NCBI RefSeq assembly: GCF_949987515.2
Contig: NC_082690.1
Coordinates: 107,072,400 to 107,136,399 of the forward strand
DNA from: Delphinus delphis
Lineage: Eukaryota > Chordata > Mammalia > Artiodactyla > Delphinidae
Reading direction: 5' to 3'
Length of the DNA stretch: 64,000 nucleotides
Shown here: piece by piece, positions 55,150 through 64,000 of the stretch
Numbering within the stretch: position 1 is the first letter of the stretch
How the letters are laid out: every line of letters begins with the position of its first letter
The notes under the pieces: generated by a model
Database searches by the model: none
The model's input: the letters and a program-made list of their open reading frames with translations, nothing else
What the model was told of the DNA's origin: nothing
Program-made: the position numbers and the translations under genes

Positions 55150-57073
55150 CAGAACATACGTCAGAAAAATTCACAAAGCATAAGTGTACATCGCAGTGAA
55201 TTTTTCATTAAGCAAACACACTCTTGTAACCACTGCCCAGACCAAGAAATAGAACATTACCAGGCTTCCCAGAAGCCCCCTCCCACCCACTCCCAGTAAT
55301 TGTCTCCCAGAGCTAACTGTGGTCTCGACTTTCTGCCGTTGATTAACTTGGCATGTTCTTGACTTTGTGTAAATGGAATAAAGTAACGTGTATATTTTAT
55401 TTCTTGATTCTTTCATTCAACATTATCTTTGCGAGCTCTATCCGTGTAGCTTTGTTCGTTCTCATCTGCTATTTAATAACCCAGTGTATGAATGTACCAT
55501 AATTTATTCTTTCTGTTGTTCATGGGTATCTGGGTTGTTTCTAGTTTTTACAAATGCTGCCCTGAATGTTCTTGCTTTTTGGTACAGATATGTATGTGTT
55601 TCTGTTGGGTGTGTTCAAAGGAGTAGCACTGCCAGGTGATGGAGTATGTTCAGCCTTAGTAGGCTCTATCCAAGGTGGTGGTCGTGACCGTTGTCCTACC
55701 TCCCGCAGTGTGTGAGCCGTTGGTTGTTCTGACCCTCGGTATCGGCAGTTCTTTGGTTGTAGCTGTCTGGTGGTGTTGAGTGGTAGGAACTCAGTGGGGT
55801 GGGGACTTGCTCCCTGATGGCCAGTAAACATCCCTGGCGTTCGTTAGCCATTTGCTTACGTTCTTTGGTGAAATAATTGTCTTTTGCCCATTTTTTGATT
55901 GGGTTGTCTGTTTTGTTTCTTACTGATTTGAAGGAGTTCTTTTTATATATTCTGAGTACATATATGTATGGCAGGTTTTTTTGGGGGGGTGTTTGCCTTT
56001 TCACTTTCTCAGTGGTGTCTTTTAAAAAGCATAATTTTTTATTTTAATGTACCCCAGGTGATCAGTCTTTTCAGTAATATTTAATGAGCTTTGTGTTCAT
56101 TGAAAGATATCATCACGAAGTTGCATGAAGATGTTATCCTGTAAAAGCTTTATTGTTTTATCTTTTACATTTAGATCTGTAATCCATCTGAAACTGATTT
56201 TTGTTTATTGTGTGAGATAGGGGCCAGGCTTCATTTTTTTTTTTTTTTTTCCTTTAAGTGTATGGCTATCCGGTTGTAATTTATTAAAAAAAGCATCCTT
56301 TCCCCAGTGTGCTGCAGTGTCATCTCTGTTGTAAATCAAGTGACCGTAAGTGTATGGGTCTGTTTCTGGACTCCCCTCTGCTCCATTGATCTTTTTGTCT
56401 CTTTTGCACAAATGCAACGCTATCTAAATTACTGTAGATTTAGTCAGTCTTCATATCTGGTAATTTAAATCCTACACCTGAGTCATGATTCAGTATTGCC
56501 TTGGCTAACCTTGACCCTTTGCGTTTTCAGATAAATTTTAGAATCCACTAGGCTGTCTTTCCCCAGAAAATGTGCCGGGATTTTAATTGAGGTTGAATTT
56601 AATTTGTAGACCAGTGCGGCGAGAAATGACGTCTTTTTAATATTGTTCTTAGAATCCATGAACACAGTATATATAGTCCTCCATTTATTTAGATCTTCTT
56701 TAATTTGTCTTAAAATTTTACAGTTTTCTGTATGTCTTATGCATGTTTAATTAGATATCTCATATTTTTGATGCCATTATAAATTACTAGTATGTAGAGA
56801 TAGAATTAATTTTTCTGTATTCACTTGCTAAATCCATTTATTTCTAGTAATAATTCTTGTATTTTCTATGTATACACTGCTATGTCTGCAGATAAGTTTC
56901 TTTTTTTTTCTTTCCAGTTGCTGTAACCCTTTTTCTTTTTCTTGCCTTATTGTACTGGCTAGGATCTCCAATACAGTGGTGAACAGAAGTAATGAGAATA
57001 AATATCCTTGTCTCATTCCCAGTATCAGAGGAAAAGCTTTCACTATTTCACCATTACATATGATATTTACTGT

Positions 57074-57436
57074 AACTTTTCTTTAATTTTTAAAAACAAT
57101 TTATTTATTTTACTTATTTCTTTGGCTACTTTGGGTCTTCGTTGTTGCGTGTGGGCTTTCTCTAGCTGTGGTGAGCAGGGCCTACTCTTCACTGCGGGCT
57201 CCTCACTGCAGTGGCTTCTCTTGTTGTGGAGCACAGGCTCCAGGCACACGGGCTTCATTAGTTGTGGCACGTGGGCTCAGTAGTTGTGGCTGCGGGCTCT
57301 AGAGCACAGGCTCAGTAGTTGTGGTTCATGGGCTTAGTTGCTCCGCGGCACGTGGGATCTTCCCAGACCAGGGCTCGAACCCATGTCCCCTGCATTGGCA
57401 GGTGGATTCTTAACCACTGCGCCACCAGGGAAGCCC
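57074..57436 (-). mobile_element. CHR-2 SINE nested in L1
   Basis: TTGGGTCTTCGTTGTTGCGT, GGGCTTTCTCTAGCTGTGG, then the tRNA head in reverse ending CCACCAGGGAAGCCC. TACTGT precedes and follows it (57068 and 57437); the L1 text resumes directly. Confidence 0.93.
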
Positions 57437-58577
57437 TACTGTGGCTTTTTTGTAGATATTTTTATGAAAATATGAAAAATTTCCTCTTTGCTAAGAGTTT
57501 TTTAAAATCATGAATTAAAATTATTACATTAAATTTTCTTAAGTATATTTTCTGCAAATTTTAAAACAACCAAGTGATTTTTCTTTTATGTGGTGATTTA
57601 ACTTTTTAAAAAATTTTGTGATTCTAGAATAATCCCAACCTGATCTTGATGTATTCTCCTTTGGTTGGATTTTATTTGTTAATTTTGTTTAGGATTATTG
57701 CATCTGTATTCAAGGTCTGTAATTTTACTTTCTTATACTTCTTGTCCTTGTTGGGTTTTGGTATCAAGGTTATGCTCGTCTCATAAAACAAGGTGGAAAG
57801 TGTTCCTTTTTTACCCCCAGAAGAGTTCCTGTGAGATTGGTGTTTTCTTTCTTAGATTTTTGGAAGAATTGATTGGCAAAACCAGCTGGTGTAGGATTTT
57901 CATTAAGGGATGGCTTTTAATTTCAGATTTAATTATTTTCATGGAAATAGAATTTTTCTGATTTTATATGTCTTCTTGTGTCTGTTTAGGTAAAGCATTT
58001 TCCCCTGCTAGGAATTTATTCAGGCCACCCAAACTTTCCAATTAGTAAGTGTAAAGGGGTTCATAATATCCCCTTTAAAAAATACTTGATACTGGTAATT
58101 TGTGCTTTGTCTCTTTTTCTTAATCAGTCTCTCTAGGGGTTTATCAATTTTATCAGTCCTTTCAAAGAACCAACTTTTGGCTTTATTGATTTTTTTTTTT
58201 AATTTCATATTTGTTCTCTATTTCCTTATTTTGTGCTCCTTTTTCTTCCATTTGCTTTGTGTTTCGTTTGCTATTCTTTTCTCTGGTTTCTTGGGATAGA
58301 TGCTTAATTGATTTTTAGCCTTCTTTCTTTTCCAGTACATGTGTTTAAGGCTGTAAGTTACCCTCTAAACACCATTAGCTGCATCCCACAAATTTGAATA
58401 AGCCAAACTTTCATTTATCTTTTATGTAAAAGTATTTTCTAATTTTCATTGTGTTTTTAAAAATTATTATTTAAAAAAATTTTGAAGAAGTGTGTCGTTT
58501 AACTTCCCAGTGTTTGGGGAGGCTTTTCTCCTTATCTTTTTGTTGATTTCTAGCTTAATTCCATGAAGATCCCTATC

Positions 58578-58882
58578 TTAGTCTTTTTGGGCTGTTGTTA
58601 CAAAATACCATAGACTAGCTGACTTATAAACAATAGAAATTTATTTCTCATAGTACTGGAGGCTGGGAAGTCCCAAGATCAAGGTGCCGGCAGATTCCAT
58701 GTTTGGTGAGTCCTGTTTCCTGGTCCCTAGATGTCCAGCTTCTTCTCACTGTCCTCCCCGGGCGGACGGGGGCAAGGGAGCTCATTGCACTTAGGACCTA
58801 ATCCCTCGCAGAGTCCGTGCCTCCTAATACCATCGCCTTGGGGGGGATGAATTTTGAGGGGGCATAAACTGTCTATCTACTG
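58578..58882 (-). mobile_element. MST/MLT1-type MaLR LTR nested in L1
   Basis: TTAGTCTTTTTGGGCTGTTG, CATAGACTAGCTGACTTATA, TACTGGAGGCTGGGAAGTCC, CTCCTAATACCATCGCCTTG. ATCCCT stands on both sides (58569 and 58886), consistent with a short target duplication. Confidence 0.88.
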
Positions 58883-59044
58883 CAATCCCTAAAGATACCC
58901 TGCATTATTTCAATCCTTTGAAATGAGTTGAGCTTTCCTAATGGCCCAATACACATTCATTTTGTTAAGTGTTCCTTGGGCACTTGAAAGCAATGCGTAT
59001 CCGCGGGAACGCAGTATTCTGTGTGTATCGGTTAGATCAGGTTT

Positions 59045-59325
59045 GTTAATCATGTAATTCAGATTCTGGTAGCCACGTTAAATAAAGTAGAAATAGGTGA
59101 AATTACTTTTAATATATTTTATTTAGCACAGATATCCAAAATATTATCATTTCAGTGTGTCATCAACATAAGAAAACGAATGAAATATTTTACGCTCTTT
59201 GTTTCGTACTAAGTCTTTAAAGTCCGCTGTGCGTTTCCTGCTTGCAGCACATCTCAGTGTGGAGCGGCCACGCTTCCAGCATCACTGCCTCATAGCTGCA
59301 CGTGACTGCGTACTGGACAGCCCCC
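59045..59325 (-). mobile_element. Possible hAT-type DNA transposon remnant
   Basis: Text such as TTCTGGTAGCCACGTTAAAT and GCACATCTCAGTGTGGAGCG, then GCGTACTGGACAGC, resembles a diverged mammalian hAT MITE. It interrupts L1 order, but boundaries and family are weak. Confidence 0.35.
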
Positions 59326-59667
59326 TTCCACTGAGAGATGCATTAAAGGCTCCCACTGTGATGATGAATTTGGCTGTTTCTCCTTTTCTACTTCTCTCCG
59401 TTTTTATGTGTTGATATTTTGAGATTATGTTATTAGGTACATTCGAATTTAGAATTCTCCTCGCTAGATTGAACTTGTATCATTATGAAATTTTCCTTTT
59501 TATCTCTAGTAACGCTTCTTACTTCAGACACTATTTGACAGTGATATCTGCACATCGGTTTCCTGTCCGTGTTTGCCTGGGTATCTTTTCCTTTCGCCTG
59601 ACTGTGATTTTATATCTTAACATGTACCTCTGTGAATAGTGTGTAGTTTTTATTTTAATCAGTTTGA

Positions 59668-59707
59668 TAGTTCTTATCTTTTTTTTTTTTTTTAGTTCTT
59701 ATCTTTT
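59668..59707 (-). repeat. Poly(T) flanked by 15-bp direct repeats
   Basis: TAGTTCTTATCTTTT occurs at 59668-59682 and again at 59693-59707, separated by T residues only. This has the form of a target-site duplication around a bare tail. Confidence 0.75.
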
Positions 59708-60234
59708 AATTAGAGTATTTGCTCTATTTAAATGTAATTGCAGTCTTTCAGTTTATAGGTACAGTGTTACTATTTGTGTTCTGTCTGTCCCACCTATTCT
59801 GTGTCCTCTCTCTTACCTTCTTTGAGAAGTATGAAGTGTTTTTAACTCTGTGTTCCTGTGCCGGCTGTCGGATATACAGTCGCAGACACAGGGCGTGTTT
59901 TTACAGTTCAGCCTGGGTTCGCACCTGCCTTTACTGCCCCCCGACACTGCTGTTTGCTTTGATACTCAAACTGCCCTGAACGCCCTCCCACCTCCTGTGT
60001 CACTGCTATGATACTTTAAAATGTTAGATATAGTTTTGGCATTATCATCATTGTTTTGTACAGTTAATATTGTGATTTATTCTCATAGGTTGCTTTTCAC
60101 TTGTTTTTTCATATTTCTGTCAGAGACTTCTTTTTCTCGAAGAACTACTTCAATATTTTTTTAGTTCATGTCTGTGGGTGATGAGTTGTCTCATTTTCAT
60201 TTGCCTGAAACGGCTTTATTTTGCCTTCACTTTT

Positions 60235-60553
60235 AAAAAATAAATTTATTTATTTTTATTTTTGGTTGTATTGGGTCTTTGTTGCTGCACGCAGGCTTTC
60301 TCTAGTTGCAGCGAGCGGGGGCTACTCTTCCCCGTGGTGCGCAGGCTCCTCATTGCGGTGGCTTCTCCTGTTGTGGAGCACGGCCCCTAGGCGTGAGGGC
60401 TTCAGTAGTTGTGGCTCACAGACTCAGTAGTTGTGGCGCATGGGCTTTGTTGTTCCACGGCATGTGGGATCTTCCCGGACCAGGGCTCGAACCCGTATCC
60501 CCTGCATTGGCAGGCGGATTCTTAACCACTGCGCCACCAGGGAAGCCCCTATT
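60235..60553 (-). mobile_element. CHR-2 SINE (first of two at one site)
   Basis: AAATAAATTTATTTATTT tail, GGGTCTTTGTTGCTGCACGC, GGCTTTCTCTAGTTGCAGCG, then the reverse tRNA head ending CACCAGGGAAGCCCC. TTGCCTTCACTTTT precedes it (60221-60234) and follows it (60554-60567). Confidence 0.96.
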
Positions 60554-60567
60554 TTGCCTTCACTTTT

Positions 60568-60780
60568 TTTTTGTTTGTTTGTTTGTTTTGCCGTACGCGG
60601 GCCTCTCACTGTTGTGGCCTCTCCCGTTGCGGAGCACAGGCTCCGGACGCGCAGGCTCAGCGGCCATGGCTCACGGGCCCAGCTGCTCCGCGGCATGTGG
60701 GATCTTCCCGGACCGGGGCACGAACCCGCGCCCCTGCATCGGCCGGCGGACTCTCAACCGCTGCGCCACCAGGGAAGCCC
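60568..60780 (-). mobile_element. CHR-1 SINE (second of two at one site)
   Basis: Poly(T) with a (GTTT)n tail, then the complete reverse CHR-1. TTGCCTTCACTTTT flanks it again (60554-60567 and 60781-60794). Confidence 0.96.
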
Positions 60781-61560
60781 TTGCCTTCACTTTTGAAGCA
60801 TGTTTTTGTTGGGTATAGAATTCCAGGTTGGTGGGTATTTGTTTTTCAGCATTTTATAGATGCCAATCCCTTATCTTCTGACTTCCTTTTTCTGGAAAAG
60901 TCAGCTCTCAGTGTTGTTGCACCATTAAAGGCAGTGCCGTTTTTCCTCTGGGCACTCTAACATTTTCTTTTTGCCTCAGACACCAGAAGAACTGCTGAAA
61001 ACCAATGTGTGGTTTTCTTTGTTGAGTCAATGGCTTGATTCTTTAACCAACGTTGACCATTATCTTTATAGGTGTTTCTCATTCCCCTTCCTGTCTCTCC
61101 TCCACTGTGAGGAGCCCCATTTATATGTACACTAGATCTTTTTAACAGTGTCCTGCGGTGTCTTTTGGGCTCCTTGGATAGACTTTTTTTCCTCTAACTT
61201 CTATTTTCTTTTTAAAACTAATCCATCCTTCAGTTCATTGATCCTCTCTTCAGCTGTGTCCGATTTGATGTTAAGCCCATAGATTGAGTTCTTAAATTCA
61301 ATCACTGTTACTTTCAAGTTCTAGAATCCATTTTGAATTTTGGAAAATTTTCCTTGTGTCAAGTATATTTTTGAACAGTTGAAGTTTGCGTCTGATAGCT
61401 CTAGTGTATGTGTCCCCTCCGGATCTGTTTCTATTTCTGTTCTTTTTTTCTCCTGGTCCTATTTGTTGTTACGCCCGTTTTTGTCTTTTTAGTTGAGTGT
61501 TGGACATTATGTGTGAAAAACTGTAGCGGTTCTGGGTGATGCTGTCCTCCTTCAGAGTCT

Positions 61561-63697
61561 CCTGTGACGCAGACCCAGGGTAGGGTCACAGCTCTTGGCT
61601 CAGTCGGGGGCTCAGTGGCTGGAGGCTGGGAGTCCTTGTCAGCCTCAGGCTCAGCTGCCTTCACCCACCTTCCCGCCCCCCCCGAGGGTGGAGCCCTGCA
61701 GGGTCTCCATCTGGAAGCTTCTCAGGGCCCCTCCTTGGCAGGTCCTGAGCACCGTGAGGTTCTACTGCAGCTCCGCTGCTCAGCCAGTTTGTGCGGAGTG
61801 TTGGGCTCATTTTCTGTGTCCCCCTTTTCTCGGGGAGCTTAGTCCCTAAAGTCCTGGCTGACTTGTCAGGCCTGTACTAGAATGTTTGTCTTCCCAGCCT
61901 TATGGAACTGTCCAGAGCTCTGTCAGCTAGTACCCTCTGCTTGCCTTTTCACTGCGTTTTCTTCCCAGAGTCAGCATGGGCAGATGCCCCGAGGGAGGGA
62001 GCGCCCCTCTCAGTCTCCCGCTCCCTCACTGGGTTTCCCTTTTCTTTGGAGTCTTGTACCCTCCAGTTTTGGCTGCCTCAGTACCTCTTTGATGCCTTCA
62101 GACAGACTTTAAAAATGTATTTTATTTAGCTTTTCTAGTTCTTGGCGGGCTGACCTACAAACTGCTCACGTACATAACTGGAAGTGGGGGAATAACTGGT
62201 GTGTTCTCTCCATCTGAAGCAACACGTAATAGTAAATATATTTGATCATCTCTATTTGATGGAGGAGAACAAGGACCACTGGTCCTTGCTTAGTCCCCAC
62301 TATTCCGTTTCTAGTCAGAATCCCCAGTTTGCCCATGCTCGGCCACTTGAACTTGGAAAGAGGATGGAGCAAGCGGCCCACTCGCCCTGGAGACAGAGGA
62401 CCTGCACTCTGGCTCCTCTCGCGGCCATTGTCCCAGCCCCGCACTGGTCTCCCCTCTTCCCCTTGCCCTGTGCCAGCCTGGCGGTGATGACGGGCTGGTG
62501 GTGGCAGAGGAGGAGGATAAGGAGGTGGGAGGGGTTATGTGACCTTTGTTCTGTGAGTTGATCACATGTGGGTTTTCTTTTTCAGTGTTTAAAAAAATTA
62601 CTGCTTTTAGTCTTCCTTTCAATTTCATTTTAAAGTTGAAAATGAAGATTTTATTCTTAAAGTTGAGTGTAGTGATTTTACAGTCTTTTTGAAAGCAACA
62701 GTTGAGATTTTAAAAAGACGTCTCAGAGAACTCCAATACATAGAACCGAGAAAAGAGAATGTGTTCAGGTTGAATTGTGGGCAGAACCCCAAACTGTGCT
62801 GTCATCTCTCCCAGAGTCTGCTGGTTCCTGAGACTGGTGGATATGGGACTCCCAGCACCCTAAGGACTAAGGTCCTAAAATCACAGCTTAGTCTGCCTGT
62901 GTCAGGAGTGTTGGTTGTCACGGCAGAGGTTTGGGCTGAGCGGGGAGCAGTGTAGCCTGTGCTGGGGGGTCGGAGCGCAAGGAGGGTGGAAGCGCAGCCT
63001 GGCCAGGAGGGTGAGAGGGGACGGGAGACGATGCGGGACGGAGGAAGGGGTGACACCTGGTGGGGTCTGAGGGGCTGCGGCCGTCAAGGCTCGGGCAGGG
63101 ATGCCCCTGAACGTCTGCGATGCCCCCTCCACGGCACCAGTTACCTGGCAGCCGAGGGCCGAGGTTGAGAGGCTCTGGTGGGAAGAATCCCCAGCCTGTC
63201 TCGAGCACCGCTGAGTTCACAGCGGGGTCCAGCACTCCACTGGCGGTTCACGGTCAGTGCCCCTACCAAGGTTGGATCAGTGCTGCTGAGCTGAAGTGAG
63301 TGAGTCAGGCAGGGAGGACTGACCTCAGAATCAGAGTGAGGTCAAAGGAGCTCAGTGACTCCTCTTCCAGGCTGGAGTCTAGGGATGCCCTTGACTTTAG
63401 GTGGGGCCCTTCCAGTGAGCTTCTTCAGCAGGTGCAGGTGGCAAAACCCCTCTCCGAAGACCATGGGTATTTCTAGTGTTTTTGGTTTCTGAAACAGTTA
63501 ATACTGTTCAGTACTACTTTGAAACAGTATCCTTGAGCACGGGCGCCTTCCCTCTTCGGCACACACTCACTGCACCGTTGAGCAGAGCCCTCCGGTCTCC
63601 GTGGAGCCCCTTGTGACTGAGCTGGTTCCGGGTTCTGGGCTCCTGGGAGACAGTGGCAGAGGCAGAGCTGTATGCAGCCCTTTCGTCTCCAGATAGC
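61561..63697 (+). other. PPFIA1: PPFIA1 intron 2, distal part
   Basis: No liprin exon is found. 61561-62130 may include diverged 5' sequence of the old L1. 62940-63190 is GC-rich without an exon. No named repeat can be supported after 62.2 kb. Confidence 0.6.
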
Positions 63698-63797
63698 GGT
63701 GAGAGTGGTCACAGTGGTGAGAGTGGGATAGGGGTGATAGTGGTCGTAGTGGTCATAGTGGGATAGTGGTCATAGTGGTGATAGTGGTGATAGTTTG
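63698..63797 (+). repeat. Minisatellite of (GTGATAGTGGTCATAGTG)-like units
   Basis: About 100 bases of GGTGATAGT / GGTCATAGT / GGGATAGT nonamer-type units with substitutions. Confidence 0.88.
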
Positions 63798-64000
63798 GGC
63801 CTCAGTGGGGAAGGATTGACACCATCTGGTTGAAGGTTGTAAGAGGCCATGCTGGTGCTGTGTGGAGGATGGGTGGGGCGGGGCTAGAAGGGATGGGGAA
63901 GAAAGCACTGGCGGAGAGTCATTGGGGTACATGGGTTGAGCTGTAGAGTCAGTACTTTAGGCAAAAGTTTTAAACCCCTTGACATCACCCATCTTACAAA
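63798..64000 (+). other. PPFIA1: PPFIA1 intron to window end
   Basis: Unremarkable intronic DNA. No exon seen before the window ends. Confidence 0.6.

Larger units (their letters stand above)
55150..61560 (-). mobile_element. Very old near-complete L1, minus strand, with nested insertions
   Basis: L1 landmarks occur in 3'-to-5' order on the + strand. The 3' region comes first (ACCACTGCCCAGACCAAGAA, 55230; TTGCCCATTTTTTGATTGGG, 55885). Reverse-transcriptase text follows, with a readable stretch at 57043-56828 containing GMRQGYLFSLLLFTTVLEIL. Then come endonuclease-to-ORF1 text (CTTTCAAAGAACCAACTTTTGG, 58158-58179) and 5' text near 60790-61560 (TTGAGTGTTGGACATTATG). Four younger elements interrupt it. 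Every frame is broken. Confidence 0.72.

Noticed and set aside
1..64000. CRISPR arrays, operons, bacterial ribosome sites
   Set aside because: The window is mammalian; direct repeats seen are microsatellites, minisatellites or target-site duplications.
61431..64000. Second liprin-alpha-1 coding exon before the window end
   Set aside because: No translation resembling the next coiled-coil segment was found in any frame after 53556.

Overview
This window is mammalian nuclear DNA, most likely from a cetacean (whale or dolphin). The evidence is at least 15 tRNA-derived SINEs of the CHR family. The longest and most uniform of them match the CHR-1 type that is abundant in cetaceans, and they sit beside cetartiodactyl-type L1 3' ends. 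No ruminant BovB/Bov-A or pig PRE-1 element was seen. The gene order ANO1 - FADD - PPFIA1, all on the + strand, is the order at human 11q13.3, so this is a conserved syntenic block.

Layout: 1-1487 is the last intron of ANO1; 1488-1736 is its terminal coding exon; the 3'UTR runs to about 3.2 kb. A repeat-rich spacer (3.2-14.6 kb) follows. It holds a fragmented old L1 with an LTR and SINEs nested in it, a deleted Tigger DNA transposon with both ends intact, an ERV LTR, and MIR/L2/MaLR copies. FADD occupies about 14.7-17.3 kb and more: a CpG-island promoter, coding exon 1 (15067-15352), intron 1, coding exon 2 (16974-17323) and a 3'UTR. From about 18.7 to 51.4 kb is an intergenic desert of about 33 kb, mostly L2, MIR, MLT1/MST LTRs, L1 ends and CHR SINEs, with a CpG-rich patch at 20.5-21.3 kb. 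PPFIA1 begins in a second CpG island (about 51.48-52.55 kb). It has an untranslated exon 1 ending at 52038 and a first coding exon at 53293-53556. The rest of the window is the next PPFIA1 intron, dominated by one very old L1 (about 55.15-61.56 kb, minus strand) interrupted by younger insertions.

The three genes do unrelated jobs: a calcium-activated chloride channel, a death-receptor adaptor and a presynaptic/focal-adhesion scaffold. They are neighbours by synteny, not members of a pathway. I found no undescribed enzymatic or defence system. The most interesting signals are structural: a minisatellite that duplicates the FADD exon-1 splice donor, a mobilised L1 piece that appears to come from a prematurely ended transcript, two SINE insertions stacked at one target site, a poly(T) tract flanked by 15-bp direct repeats, and a Tigger deletion derivative with TIRs and a TA duplication. 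All assignments rest on reading and recall of families; no alignment or search was run.
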